DNA of 64,000 bases from Acidobacteriota bacterium (lineage in GTDB: Bacteria > Acidobacteriota > Terriglobia > Bryobacterales > Bryobacteraceae), in contig JAPKYZ010000032.1 in assembly GCA_026394055.1 (NCBI GenBank), forward strand, positions 1 through 64,000. Reading direction: 5' to 3'. The position numbers and the translations under genes were made by a program. Below the pieces are notes generated by a model. That model was not told the origin of the DNA, searched no databases, and worked only from the letters and a program-made list of their open reading frames with translations. Below, in pieces: positions 48,799 to 57,898 of the stretch (position 1 is the stretch's first letter; each line of letters starts with the position of its first letter).

Positions 48799-49267
48799 GG
48801 GCCAAGTGCCGACCTTGAACGTAAGCCTGCCAACGCGAGAGCGACTTGACGTCATTGGGGAACGATGTGCTCGCCTTTGAGGCGTCCCATTCACGGTCAG
48901 TGATCGACCGCAGCCGGTCCGCCGCGTCGTCGGCGTACACGTTTTCCCACAACGCCTGGTACTCCATTGCGAGCCGGCCCCAGCGAGCATGCAAGTCTGA
49001 AGCATCAATGGCACGGCGGCTATTCTGGGCCACTAAAGTATACGCACTCACTCCGGACGCCAAGAGCGTGAGAATCGGACGTACCTCAGCAGGAATTGAT
49101 CCAATTACGAATGAAGCAAACGCGGCGGATGACGCGACCAAAGTGATCATTGTCGCCCAGCGCTGCTTGGCTTGATACTTCTCGACCAGTTCGCCAAAGT
49201 ACAGAGCGCGCATCTCGCCCTCGAGCATTCCTTCCCACACGCGAGTGATCTGCGCTTCCGACAACAT
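48785..49267 (-). CDS. SLATT-like two-TM protein
   Basis: 160 residues. A helical N-terminus (LSEAQITRVWEGMLEGEMRALYFGELVEKYQAKQRW) leads into two adjacent TM helices at about 38-57 and 62-80, followed by a long helical cytoplasmic part. This is the plan of SLATT domains, which are found next to nucleotide-signalling and defence genes as candidate membrane effectors. No SMODS, SLOG or other sensor gene is adjacent, so a defence role is unsupported here. A TAAAAT box ends 6 nt before the ATG, making it probably leaderless and independently expressed. Confidence 0.6.
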   Translation of the reverse strand: MLSEAQITRVWEGMLEGEMRALYFGELVEKYQAKQRWATMITLVASSAAFASFVIGSIPAEVRPILTLLASGVSAYTLVAQNSRRAIDASDLHARWGRLAMEYQALWENVYADDAADRLRSITDREWDASKASTSFPNDVKSLSRWQAYVQGRHLAHAGV

Positions 49268-49273
49268 ACTTCG

Positions 49274-49279
49274 ATTTTA
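49274..49279 (-). promoter_or_regulatory. TAAAAT -10 box before SLATT-like gene
   Basis: On the minus strand TAAAAT is followed by 6 nt and then the ATG at 49267. It lies between this gene and the end of the DUF1501 gene upstream. No Shine-Dalgarno is seen. Confidence 0.45.
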
Positions 49280-50674
49280 TGCCAACATCTTCTTCACGAC
49301 ATTCCCGTGCACATCCGTCAGCCGGAAGTCGCGGCCCATGTAGCGGTAGGTGAGGCGGGTGTGGTCGAAGCCCAGGCAGTGCATGATGGTGGCCTGCAGG
49401 TCGTGGACGGGCACTTTGTCTTCGATGATGTTGAAGCCCAGGTCGTCCGTTTTGCCCACCACCGTGCCCGGCTTGATGCCGCCACCGGCCAGCCACATGG
49501 AGTAGGCGATGGGGTGGTGATCACGCCCGGCGTTCTCGTCATCGCGGGTGTCGCGGACTTCCTGCATCGGGGTGCGGCCGAACTCGCCACCCCAGACGAT
49601 CAAGGTGGAATCGAGCAAGCCGCGTTGCTTCAGGTCCTTGATCAACGCCGCGGTGGGCTTGTCGGTGATGTCGCAATTCTTCTTGAGCTTCTTGTTCAGG
49701 TTGGTGTGGTCGTCCCAGGAGGCGTGCATCATCAGCACGTAGCGGGTGCCGCGTTCGACCAGGCGGCGCGCCATCAGGCAGTTGGTGCCGAACTGCTTGG
49801 TGGCCTCATCGTTGACGCCGTACATGTCCAAGGTCTCCTTGGATTCTTTCGAGAAGTCGGTCAGCTCCGGACCCGCAGTCTGCATGCGGTAGGCGAGCTC
49901 GTAGGCGTTGATGCGGGAGTTGATCTCCTGGTCGCCAGTCTGGGTGAAGTGCTCTTCGTTCAAGTCCTTCAACGCATCGAGCGCTGCCCGCTGAGCTTGG
50001 GCCGTGACGCCGGGCGGGTTCGACAGGTAGAGAATCGGGTCGCCGGAGTTGCGCAGCAGCGTGCCCTGGTAGGTGGAGGGCAGGAACCCGGACGAGAAAT
50101 TCGACGCGCCGCCCGAGGTGCCTGCGCCCGAGGCCAGCACGACAAAGCCGGGCAGGTTCTTTGATTCGCTGCCCAGGCCATAAACGCTCCAGGCGCCCAT
50201 GGTGGGCCGCCCGAACTGCGTGGAGCCGGTAAACAGGAAAAGCTGCGCCGGGTGGTGATTGAAGGCTTCCGATTGAATGGAACGCACCAGGCAAATGTCA
50301 TCGGCGCAGGTGCTCAAGTGCGGCAGGTAGTCTGAGAGTTCAATGCCGGACTGGCCTTGCGGCTTGAAGATGCGCGGGCTGGCGAGCACGGCCGCGTCCT
50401 TCTTGATGAAGGCCAGCTGCATGTCTTTGGTGAGCGAATCCGGCAGTGGCTTGCCGTGCCATTTCTGCAGGCCCGGCTTGGGATCAAACAGATCCATTTG
50501 GCTGGGGCCGCCTTCCATGAACATGAAGATGACGCTTTTGGCCTTACCGGGAAAGTGCGGCGCGCGCGGCGACAGCGGGTCGGTCGCAGCATAGCCATCG
50601 GCGGCCATCAGGTCGGCCAGCGCGATGCCGCCCATGCCGTAGGCGAACTGGTTCAAGAATGCTCGTCGATTCAT
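49277..50674 (-). CDS. DUF1501 exported protein (module 1)
   Basis: 465 residues. A Tat-type start MNRRAFLNQFAYGMGGIALADL, then the alkaline-phosphatase-superfamily core: VIFMFMEGGPSQMDLFDPKP (metal-site region), DICLVRSIQSEAFNHHPAQ, the GRPTMGAWSVYGLG segment, STLIVWGGEFGRTPM and RDHHPIAYSMWLAGGGIKPG. DUF1501 proteins resemble sulfatases and always travel with PSD1 partners in Planctomycetes, Verrucomicrobia and Acidobacteriota; roles in glycan degradation are suspected but unproven. It lies 11 nt after the PSD1 gene. Confidence 0.92.
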   Translation of the reverse strand: MNRRAFLNQFAYGMGGIALADLMAADGYAATDPLSPRAPHFPGKAKSVIFMFMEGGPSQMDLFDPKPGLQKWHGKPLPDSLTKDMQLAFIKKDAAVLASPRIFKPQGQSGIELSDYLPHLSTCADDICLVRSIQSEAFNHHPAQLFLFTGSTQFGRPTMGAWSVYGLGSESKNLPGFVVLASGAGTSGGASNFSSGFLPSTYQGTLLRNSGDPILYLSNPPGVTAQAQRAALDALKDLNEEHFTQTGDQEINSRINAYELAYRMQTAGPELTDFSKESKETLDMYGVNDEATKQFGTNCLMARRLVERGTRYVLMMHASWDDHTNLNKKLKKNCDITDKPTAALIKDLKQRGLLDSTLIVWGGEFGRTPMQEVRDTRDDENAGRDHHPIAYSMWLAGGGIKPGTVVGKTDDLGFNIIEDKVPVHDLQATIMHCLGFDHTRLTYRYMGRDFRLTDVHGNVVKKMLA

Positions 50675-50685
50675 GGGTGAAGTTC

Positions 50686-53091
50686 CTATTCGCGAGTCAC
50701 AAACTCGTCCAGGTTCAAGATGACGCGGGCCACGGCCACGAGAGATTGTTCCTGCCGCAGCCGCAGCAATCGAGACATCTCTTTTGCGGTGGGCTTGCGG
50801 CTGAGCGCTACCTCAAAGGCGGCGGCGATGCGCGCTTCGTCGGTGGGAAGGCCGGAGACACGGTAGGTGAGCGCTTGCGCGGCCTCAACAAACACGGGGT
50901 CGTTCAACAGGTTCAGCGACTGCAGCGGCGTATTCGAGGTGCGGCGGCGGGAGCAGGCGACGGTCGATTCCGGCGCGTCAAAGGTCATCAGCTGCGGATA
51001 GGGCGCCGTGCGCTGGAAGTGGATGTAGAGGCCGCGACGGTAACGGTCGGCGCCGGTCGACTCCTTCCACTTGTTGTTGCCGTACTGTAGTTCAGCAACG
51101 CCGGGCGGCTGGGGCGGGCGGATGCTGGGGCCGCCGACCCGCTCATCGAGCAAGCCCGAGGCGGCCAGTGCCGAATCGCGCAGACCTTCAGCAGAGAGAC
51201 GAAGGCGCGACTGACGGGCCAGCAGCGTGTTGTCCGGGTCACGCTGCAGCAGATCAGCCCGTGCCTGCGATGACTGCTTGTAGGTGGCGGACGTGACGAT
51301 CAGCCGCATCATCTGCTTCTGGCTCCAGCCGCGTTCGATGAACTCGCTGGCCAGATAATCGAGCAGCTCCGGGTGCGAGGGCTTCTCGCCTTGCAGGCCG
51401 AAGTCTTCCGACGTGCGGACTAAACCACGGCCGAAGAATTCCTGCCACGTGCGGTTCATGATCACCCGCGAGGCGAGCGGATTGTCGCGTGACACCAGCC
51501 ACTTGGCGAACTCGAGACGCGCCGGGCCGGTCTTGCTCATTGCAGGCAGCGCGGCCAGAGTGTCTGGTTGGACTTCGATGCCGGGGCGCTTGTAGTCGCC
51601 GCGCACGGCCACGTGAGTCTTCACCGGCTGGGCCGCTTCGGTGACTGTGTGGGCCAGCGTGATCTGGGGTGTGCGCGCGTTCAGCGCGTTCAACTTCTCA
51701 CGCAGCGTGCGGACCTTGGCCATCAGTTCCTTGTCGCGGTTGTTGTCCGGGCCCATGTTGAAGACGAAGTAGTTCAGCAGCCGCTCTCGTTGATACTCAG
51801 TGCGCTTGTCAGCCGGCGTCATCAGCATCGCCTGCGCGTTGTCGAGCATGGCCGTGCAACTGGTGAGCGCGAAGTCCCACTCCACGTTGGTGCCGGGCTT
51901 GGTGATCGCCGAGCGCATGCGCTCCTCCCAGACCGGCTGCAGTTGGCTGATCTGGTACTCCGCCAGTAGGGCATCGCGCTCCTTGGCATAGGTGGCGCGG
52001 GAGGCGAGCCACGGCCCCAGTTCGCCGGGCAGGGGAGCCTCGATGTCTTCTTCCTGGATGGCGTTCATGAAGGCGAACAGCTGATAGTACTCGCGCTGGG
52101 AGATGGGGTCGTACTTATGGTCGTGGCATTGCGCGCAGCCCGCCGTCAGGCCCAGCCAGGTGGTGGAGATGGTGTTGGTGCGGTTGATGGTCTGCTCAAA
52201 CCGGTCCTCGGCGCGGGAGACACCGGCTTCGCGGTTGATCAGTGTATTGCGATGAAAGCCGGTGGCAACGCGGGTTTCGGTGGTGGCGCCGGGCAGCAAG
52301 TCGCCTGCGATCTGCTCAATGGTGAAGCGGTCAAACGGGAGGTCGCGATTGTAGGCGTCGATCACCCAGTTGCGCCAACGGAAGGCGTTGGGGCGCGGTT
52401 GATCCTTCTCGTAGCCATCGGAATCGGCATAGCGGGCAAGGTCCAGCCAGTGGCGGGCCCACTTTTCGCCAAAGTGGGGCGAAGCGAGAAAACGGTCCAC
52501 CATGCGTTCATAGGCGTCCGGGTGCGGATCATCGAGATACTCGCGAAGCTCAGCCACAGAGGGCGGAATGCCCCGCAGGTCCAGGCTGACGCGGCGGGCC
52601 AACGTAGGCTTTGCGGCTTCAGGTGATGGTTCGATACCAAGGCCGGAAAGCTTGGCTCGGACCAACGCATCCACCGGGTGCGCTCCAGTTGGCACAGCCG
52701 GGCGGCGAACTGGTTGGAAGGCCCAATGGGAGAGCTTGGCGTTGTTGGCCTTCGCCACGGAGGAGAAGGGCCATTCGGCACCGCGGTCGATCCACTGCTT
52801 CAGCGTCTCCACTTCAGCAGCCGTCAGCCGAGCACCGGAGGGCGGCATGGAGAAGCCCTCCTTGGTGCTCAGGACCCGTTCGATCAACTTGCTTTCGCCG
52901 GATTTACCGGGCAGGATGGCCGGTCCGGAATAGCCGCCCTTCAGGCCGGCTTCGCGATCATCCAGGCGCAGTCCGCTCATCTGCTGAGCGGGGCCATGGC
53001 AGGCCAGGCATCGCTTCTGCAGCAGCGCCCGGACCTCAGTGGTTTGCGCGGCCAACCCAGCGCTGAAACCGACGAAAAGCAGTACCCTCAT
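50686..53091 (-). CDS. PSD1 (DUF1549/DUF1553) protein with cytochrome-c-like domain (module 1)
   Basis: 801 residues. Short signal peptide (MRVLLFVGFSAGLAAQ), then a planctomycete-type cytochrome C domain with KRCLACHGPAQQ (haem motif CxxCH) and SMPPSGARLTAAEV. DUF1549 follows (HPVDALVRAKL, LDLRGIPPS, WARHWLDLARYADSDGYEKD) with a second CAQCHDHKYDP motif, then DUF1553 (ASRVIMNRTWQEFFGRGLV and RLSAEGLRDSALA). Periplasmic. Acts with the neighbouring DUF1501 protein, possibly in oxidative or hydrolytic breakdown of sulfated glycans. It starts 7 nt after the NIPSNAP gene. Confidence 0.92.
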   Translation of the reverse strand: MRVLLFVGFSAGLAAQTTEVRALLQKRCLACHGPAQQMSGLRLDDREAGLKGGYSGPAILPGKSGESKLIERVLSTKEGFSMPPSGARLTAAEVETLKQWIDRGAEWPFSSVAKANNAKLSHWAFQPVRRPAVPTGAHPVDALVRAKLSGLGIEPSPEAAKPTLARRVSLDLRGIPPSVAELREYLDDPHPDAYERMVDRFLASPHFGEKWARHWLDLARYADSDGYEKDQPRPNAFRWRNWVIDAYNRDLPFDRFTIEQIAGDLLPGATTETRVATGFHRNTLINREAGVSRAEDRFEQTINRTNTISTTWLGLTAGCAQCHDHKYDPISQREYYQLFAFMNAIQEEDIEAPLPGELGPWLASRATYAKERDALLAEYQISQLQPVWEERMRSAITKPGTNVEWDFALTSCTAMLDNAQAMLMTPADKRTEYQRERLLNYFVFNMGPDNNRDKELMAKVRTLREKLNALNARTPQITLAHTVTEAAQPVKTHVAVRGDYKRPGIEVQPDTLAALPAMSKTGPARLEFAKWLVSRDNPLASRVIMNRTWQEFFGRGLVRTSEDFGLQGEKPSHPELLDYLASEFIERGWSQKQMMRLIVTSATYKQSSQARADLLQRDPDNTLLARQSRLRLSAEGLRDSALAASGLLDERVGGPSIRPPQPPGVAELQYGNNKWKESTGADRYRRGLYIHFQRTAPYPQLMTFDAPESTVACSRRRTSNTPLQSLNLLNDPVFVEAAQALTYRVSGLPTDEARIAAAFEVALSRKPTAKEMSRLLRLRQEQSLVAVARVILNLDEFVTRE

Positions 53092-53098
53092 GTTCTGA

Positions 53099-53494
53099 TT
53101 ATTTCAGTTTCGAGAAGCTGGTCGCATCCATGTAGACCCGATCGACCTTCAGCACGATCTTGCCGTCCTTCTCCGATTCGGTGCGCGCCTTCACCCAAAC
53201 GGGGTCCTTGCCAAAATCCGCCCAGGATTTGTCCGCAGCAGCCTTGCTTTCGTGCTTCAGGACGTAGATCAGCGTGTTGTTCTTGGCCGGCTCATCCTGG
53301 GGCACCCAGTAGCCGATGTTCACCATGCCGTGCTTTTCAAACAGCGCGATGGTGTGGTCCTTAAAGCGCGCCAGCAGGTTTGGCAGCTTTCCTTCGTGCG
53401 TCGTGTAGGTGCGGAGTTCATAAACCGCGGCTTGGGCGCTGAGCGCGGTGAACGCGGTCATCAGCACGGCAACAGAGAGCAATCGCTTCATCAT
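53099..53494 (-). CDS. Exported NIPSNAP-domain protein
   Basis: 131 residues. A Sec signal peptide (KRLLSVAVLMTAFTALSAQA) precedes a ferredoxin-like alpha+beta barrel: VYELRTYTTHEGKLPNLLARF at the start and TLIYVLKHESKAAADKSW in the middle are the NIPSNAP signature. These small dimeric proteins are often found with PSD1/DUF1501 genes; their function is unknown. It is first in the three-gene operon. A TATCAT box ends 7 nt before the ATG, so the operon may start leaderless. Confidence 0.9.
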   Translation of the reverse strand: MMKRLLSVAVLMTAFTALSAQAAVYELRTYTTHEGKLPNLLARFKDHTIALFEKHGMVNIGYWVPQDEPAKNNTLIYVLKHESKAAADKSWADFGKDPVWVKARTESEKDGKIVLKVDRVYMDATSFSKLK

Positions 53495-53501
53495 GCTGCC
53501 G

Positions 53502-53507
53502 ATGATA
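53502..53507 (-). promoter_or_regulatory. TATCAT -10 box of NIPSNAP-PSD1-DUF1501 operon
   Basis: TATCAT on the minus strand, 7 nt before the first ATG (53494), with no Shine-Dalgarno. The divergent orphan gene starts at 53630, leaving 135 nt shared. Confidence 0.45.
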
Positions 53508-53629
53508 TCGCGGTCGCCGGTGGGCTTGTGGTCACCGGTGTGGCGGCGAAATAACGTCCATTGTTTTGTTCACTTGCGCCAAGGCCCGGGCGGCGGTGGC
53601 GGGCGGTTTGCCGAAGGTGGAGTCGGCCT

Positions 53630-56600
53630 ATGCCGGATACCATCTACAAGCTTGATCCGCGCCGCACGGTGCATCTGCGGGGCTTTGACGGCCTGGGCGC
53701 CTCCGCGGCCCTGCATTCGGCCACCGCCACGGGCTTCAAGGCCAGCGGGACCTTCCGCGATGCGGCCGACTTTGCCGTGGTGGTGCTCTACGACGCCGAC
53801 AATTTTTTTGAACACCCCCGTCTGAAGTACTTGCCCGATTTCGACTTCAATGGCCTGACGTTGCAGTTCGACCTGCAATACAACGGTCTGATGCCGATCG
53901 ATTCGCCCAAGTTCCCGACGATCGACTGGCCTTACCTGGACGTGGTCCGCGCGGATGGGACGACGGCGCAGATCCCTCTGTTCGACCATGCGCAGAAGGT
54001 GGCTGGAAGCTATACCGCCGCCTCTGCCACCTTCACCATCGAAAACAATGGCCTGCGGCAGTTCGACCGGGTGACGCTGTGGTATCTAAACTACGCGTTT
54101 GACTACATCGTGCCCGCCGTGGAGTGCTCCTTCGCCTTCTCGGCCACGGGTGTTCCAGGCACAACGCACGGCCTGACGGTGCGCGGCACGAACTACCTGG
54201 TGACGGAGCTGGCCAATGACAGCAATACATCGCTGACCTCCCGCATTCTGGCCGCTGTCAGCAGCTGCCCGGACATCAGTGCGGCGCAAGTGGCGGGCAA
54301 TCAGATCGATGTTTCGAACCGGCGCGATGATGGGCTGGGCTATGTGGTGGCCTCCAGCAGCGGCAACTCCTTCACGCTCTATGGCGTGGGTGCGAACAGC
54401 GTCGCCGCCAATCTCGCTTGGCAGATCAATCAGGCCAGCTATGGCGTGGGCAACCTCGCGCTGATGGCAACCTCGAGCGGGCCCGCCTTGACGGTATCCG
54501 CGAGCCGGCCCGGCGTCGATGGCAACTACTTGGCGATGTATGCCACTTCGAAGAACGCCCGGCTCCGCACCAGTGAGGCGCAGGTGAACTTCACGGGCGG
54601 ATCGTCCGATGCGACGTGGCGGGTGACGCTGGACTTCGCTGCTCTGGGGGTGCCGCAGATCCGCCAGATGTGGCTGACGCTGGCGCCTCCGCTGGCCTAT
54701 GCGGCTCCGATTGCGGCTCAGGAGTGGGAAGCCGTCTTCACGAACTGGACCGTTACCGGCCCCACCGCCACCCGCCGCTTGAGTGTGGCCGGTCCGGATA
54801 GCGTGCGCGTCGAGGAGAACGATTCCTGGTGCACCTTCACGGGCGATTGGGTGGCGCAAGACGGATTCTTCTCGAAGGGCTACGCGGTGCGGTCCGGCGC
54901 TGCGGGCAACACCGTGACGGTGCGTTATCACTGCGGTGTGACGCACGAGGTGTGGTTGGGCACGTCGCTGGCGGCGGACCGGGGTGGCTTCGGCGTGCGA
55001 TTGGATGGCGATGCGGAGACGACGCTCGATTGCACGCTGCCCGGAGCGTTGCCCGGCGCCGAACCGGTGAACACCCGCCGCCGCCTGCGTGCCAACGTGC
55101 CGCCGGGCGAGCATGTGGTCGTTCTGCGGAGCACCAGCGCCACTCCGGTCTATTTCGATTTCCTGGAAGCCGTGGCGCCGGCCGATGTGCCGGACCCGCT
55201 GCCCGCCCTCGCCACCATGTCACCGGCGCTGGACTATTCAACCGATCACACCTATAAGCTGCCACCCGCGCGCGTGATGTGGGGCTTTGACCAGTTGGGC
55301 TTTACGGCGCCCGTGAACGAGTACATCGGGGTCTTCTGGTGGAACCAGCGCCAGCGCGTGGACGCGGTGATTCCTGCCGTCACCGTCACGTTCAGTGGAA
55401 CGTTTGTCCCGGGCGATGCCATCTTCTTGACGATCGGCAGCCAGACGTTTGGCAAGAGCGTCTTCGCCAATGAGAGCCTGGCCCTATTCGCCCAACACTT
55501 TGCCTTCGCCATCAACGCGGGGTCGGTGGGTGTCTATGCCACCGCGAACGGACCGGTGCTGACCATTCACAGCCGGTCGCCGCAGCCGGCGTACTCATTC
55601 GGGTTTAGTGCGGTGGCTGCAGTGGTGGGCGGGTCTACCGGCGCGGTCGGCTGGACGGGCTCGCTTGCGGGCGGGGTCCCGGGTGACTGGGAGATTGATC
55701 CGGCCGCGCCCTCCAGCCTGAACCGCGGCGCGTGGGACTGGCACCAGGATCTGTTTCAGGAGTGTGCCCGCCGGTCGCGCGAGGTGACGGTTTCCTCTTC
55801 GATGGAACTGGTGAACCCGCCGGCGAGTTTCGCGGCCCTGTTCCCGGACGGCAGCGTCGCGGATACGGCGATCAGTTTTGGCAACTTGAAATCTACCCAT
55901 TGCGCGTTCTCGAGCAGCATGCTGGCTTTCCAAAAGAAGGTGTTTCTGGATCTGGCGGCGCTGATGGCGCAGGCGGGGCTTACTCCGACGTTGCAACTGG
56001 GCGAGTTTGTCTGGTGGTTCTTCTCGAACCAAAGCGACAGCCGGCCCAACGGCGGCATGGCCTACTACGATGCGGAGACGGTGGCGCAGGGCCAGGTGGC
56101 GTTAGGGCGTCCGTTGCACCACTTCCGAACCCCGGTGGATGATCCCGCCGTCAATGGCTCCGCCGACGCGGCCTTTTTGCGCAATCGCCTGCGCGATCAT
56201 GCGGCCGCGATCATGGCGCATGTCCGGGCCAGCTACCCGGGGGCGCAGTTTGAGCTGCTATTTCCATACGACGTGAACCACCCGGTTCCGGCCGGGGCCA
56301 ATCAATTGGGCGGGCGCCTGAACCGCTTTGTGAACCTGCCGGTGGAGTGGGAAAGCAAGGCCGGTAGCGGTCTGGACCGGATGAAGATGGAGGCGCTCGA
56401 TTTTGGTGCGTGGTCGCGGAATCTGGACCTCTGTGGAGCGGCCATTTCATTCCCGTTTACGCTGAACTGGCCGCGTGATTCCGTCCGCTATCTGGCCGCG
56501 GCGTTCCGCCCCGCCGCACCCTGGGAGCGTGAATATCTGATGGCGAAAGGGTTGGGGATTCCTGTGATCAACCTGTGGGCCTATGACCAGTTCTGCATCT

Positions 56601-56653
56601 TTGGCCTGGACCCCCGGGAGCCGCGGCGCCGGGGCCGGGCGCAGTTCAGCTGA
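53630..56653 (+). CDS. Large modular protein of unknown function
   Basis: 1007 residues from ATG 53630 (GGTGGAG ahead); an earlier in-frame ATG at 53561 adds an Arg-rich stretch that does not look native. No signal peptide or TM segment. Residues 1-160: a domain opening YKLDPRRTVHLRGFDGLGAS. About 164-300 and 585-690 are two related beta-rich repeats (TGVPGTTHGLTVRGTNY versus TFVPGDAIFLTIGSQTF; ATSSGPALTVSASRP versus ATANGPVLTIHSRSP), reminiscent of domains seen in phage tail or adhesin proteins. About 700-1007 looks like a TIM barrel (LQLGEFVWWFF, FELLFPYDVNHP, VINLWAYDQF). I do not recognise the family; a carbohydrate-active or tail-like role is possible. Confidence 0.75.
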   Translation: MPDTIYKLDPRRTVHLRGFDGLGASAALHSATATGFKASGTFRDAADFAVVVLYDADNFFEHPRLKYLPDFDFNGLTLQFDLQYNGLMPIDSPKFPTIDWPYLDVVRADGTTAQIPLFDHAQKVAGSYTAASATFTIENNGLRQFDRVTLWYLNYAFDYIVPAVECSFAFSATGVPGTTHGLTVRGTNYLVTELANDSNTSLTSRILAAVSSCPDISAAQVAGNQIDVSNRRDDGLGYVVASSSGNSFTLYGVGANSVAANLAWQINQASYGVGNLALMATSSGPALTVSASRPGVDGNYLAMYATSKNARLRTSEAQVNFTGGSSDATWRVTLDFAALGVPQIRQMWLTLAPPLAYAAPIAAQEWEAVFTNWTVTGPTATRRLSVAGPDSVRVEENDSWCTFTGDWVAQDGFFSKGYAVRSGAAGNTVTVRYHCGVTHEVWLGTSLAADRGGFGVRLDGDAETTLDCTLPGALPGAEPVNTRRRLRANVPPGEHVVVLRSTSATPVYFDFLEAVAPADVPDPLPALATMSPALDYSTDHTYKLPPARVMWGFDQLGFTAPVNEYIGVFWWNQRQRVDAVIPAVTVTFSGTFVPGDAIFLTIGSQTFGKSVFANESLALFAQHFAFAINAGSVGVYATANGPVLTIHSRSPQPAYSFGFSAVAAVVGGSTGAVGWTGSLAGGVPGDWEIDPAAPSSLNRGAWDWHQDLFQECARRSREVTVSSSMELVNPPASFAALFPDGSVADTAISFGNLKSTHCAFSSSMLAFQKKVFLDLAALMAQAGLTPTLQLGEFVWWFFSNQSDSRPNGGMAYYDAETVAQGQVALGRPLHHFRTPVDDPAVNGSADAAFLRNRLRDHAAAIMAHVRASYPGAQFELLFPYDVNHPVPAGANQLGGRLNRFVNLPVEWESKAGSGLDRMKMEALDFGAWSRNLDLCGAAISFPFTLNWPRDSVRYLAAAFRPAAPWEREYLMAKGLGIPVINLWAYDQFCIFGLDPREPRRRGRAQFS

Positions 56654-56701
56654 CAGATCGCCCACCGCAACCGCGTTGTGTCGCCATTCGCGGCACCGGG
56701 C

Positions 56702-56747
56702 GTGACTCGGGTTTTGGGCAGCCGCTAAACTTGAGGGTCGCCCTCAA
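56702..56747 (+). promoter_or_regulatory. Promoter with hairpin at expected start site
   Basis: GTGACT (56702-56707), a 17-nt spacer and TAAACT (56725-56730) form a plausible promoter. A perfect hairpin TTGAGGG-TCG-CCCTCAA (56731-56747) follows, ending 2 nt before the ATG at 56750. The hairpin would lie at the 5' end of the mRNA, or serve as an operator; no Shine-Dalgarno is present. Confidence 0.5.
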
Positions 56748-56749
56748 CT

Positions 56750-57814
56750 ATGGCCTGGAAGCTCTACGACAACTGGATTAGCAACTGGGAGAACCACCTC
56801 TGTTTCCGCTCGACGGACCGCGTGGTCCGGCCCTTTGAATGGGGCCTCGACGCAGTGGAGCACTGGGGTGCGGCCCGTCGTCTCAATCGCAACGGACACA
56901 ATGACGAGCAGTGGCTCCACGCCATCAATCAGGCGGCCATCGCGGACAGTGAGGAGCTGTTCGCCTACGAAACGCCGGCGGACTTCAGCCTGGCTGATGG
57001 CCTGCTGCGCTTCACTTCGCCCGCACCCTCACCGCACCCCCAGAACAATACGGTGCACGGCCAGTGGTATCCGATGCCGCGGCGTGAAGGCAAACGGAAT
57101 GACCGCGCCGTGATCGTGCTGCCGCACTGGAACGCCTCGCTCAACCAGCATGGCGGCCTCTGCCGCGGCATCCAAAAGTTCGGCATTCCTTCGCTGCGCT
57201 TGAGCCTGCCCTATCACGACTACCGGATGCCGCCGGAGTTGACCCGGGCCGACTATGCGGTCTCCTCGAACCTAGGGCGGACGCTCGAAGCCACGCGCCA
57301 GGCCGTGATCGACCTGCGCTGCGCCGTCGATTGGTTGCAACAACAGGGCTATTCCGAGATCGGCGTCGTCGGCACGAGTCTCGGCTCCTGCTACGCGTTT
57401 CTGGCCAGCGCGCATGACCCGCGGATCAAGGTGAACGTGTTCAACCACTGCTCGTCGAACTTTGGCGACGTTGTGTGGACCGGCCTGTCCACCCTGCACA
57501 TCAAGGAGACCGTGCAGCAGCACCTGGACCGCGAGCGGCTGCGCAACATGTGGCAGGCGATTTCGCCGGTCAACTACATGGCCCGCTTTGCCGAGCTGTC
57601 ACGCGGCGGCAAGAAAAAGTCGCACTTCATTTACGCCAAGTACGACACCACGTTTCTGCCGGAGCTTTCCGAAGAGATCATGCAGTGCGTCCGCGATCAC
57701 GGCATCGACCACCGCCTCAGCGTCCTGCCTTGCGGCCACTATACGGTAGGCGAGACGCCGTTCAAGTTTATGGACGGGTATTTGATCGTCTCCACGTTCC
57801 TGAAGTGGCTGTAA
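56750..57814 (+). CDS. Alpha/beta hydrolase, ABHD18-like
   Basis: 354 residues without signal peptide. The family's WISNWENHLCFRSTDRVVRPFEWG-type opening is followed by the strand AVIVLPHWNASLNQHG, a nucleophile elbow VGTSLGSCYAF, an acidic loop after HFIYAKYDTTFLPELS and the His in LPCGHYTVGETPF. ABHD18 (DUF2048) homologues occur in eukaryotes and scattered bacteria with little known biochemistry; lipid esterase activity is a guess. It stands alone, 96 nt after the large orphan gene. Confidence 0.8.
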   Translation: MAWKLYDNWISNWENHLCFRSTDRVVRPFEWGLDAVEHWGAARRLNRNGHNDEQWLHAINQAAIADSEELFAYETPADFSLADGLLRFTSPAPSPHPQNNTVHGQWYPMPRREGKRNDRAVIVLPHWNASLNQHGGLCRGIQKFGIPSLRLSLPYHDYRMPPELTRADYAVSSNLGRTLEATRQAVIDLRCAVDWLQQQGYSEIGVVGTSLGSCYAFLASAHDPRIKVNVFNHCSSNFGDVVWTGLSTLHIKETVQQHLDRERLRNMWQAISPVNYMARFAELSRGGKKKSHFIYAKYDTTFLPELSEEIMQCVRDHGIDHRLSVLPCGHYTVGETPFKFMDGYLIVSTFLKWL

Positions 57815-57898
57815 CTTACTAAGTTAGGAATTTCTGCCCGACCGGCTCATCCGAAGAACAAAGCCCAAGGCTGCATCGGCGATGCCACCAGCTTGGAC

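Noticed and set aside
53561-53629. Upstream ATG at 53561 for the large orphan protein
   Set aside because: It adds an Arg/Pro-rich stretch with no ribosome site; the ATG at 53630 has GGTGGAG and begins a coherent domain.
54086-55114. 342-codon minus-strand frame inside the large orphan gene, and 61711-62907 inside DUF1501
   Set aside because: Same high-GC antisense effect; no recognisable protein.
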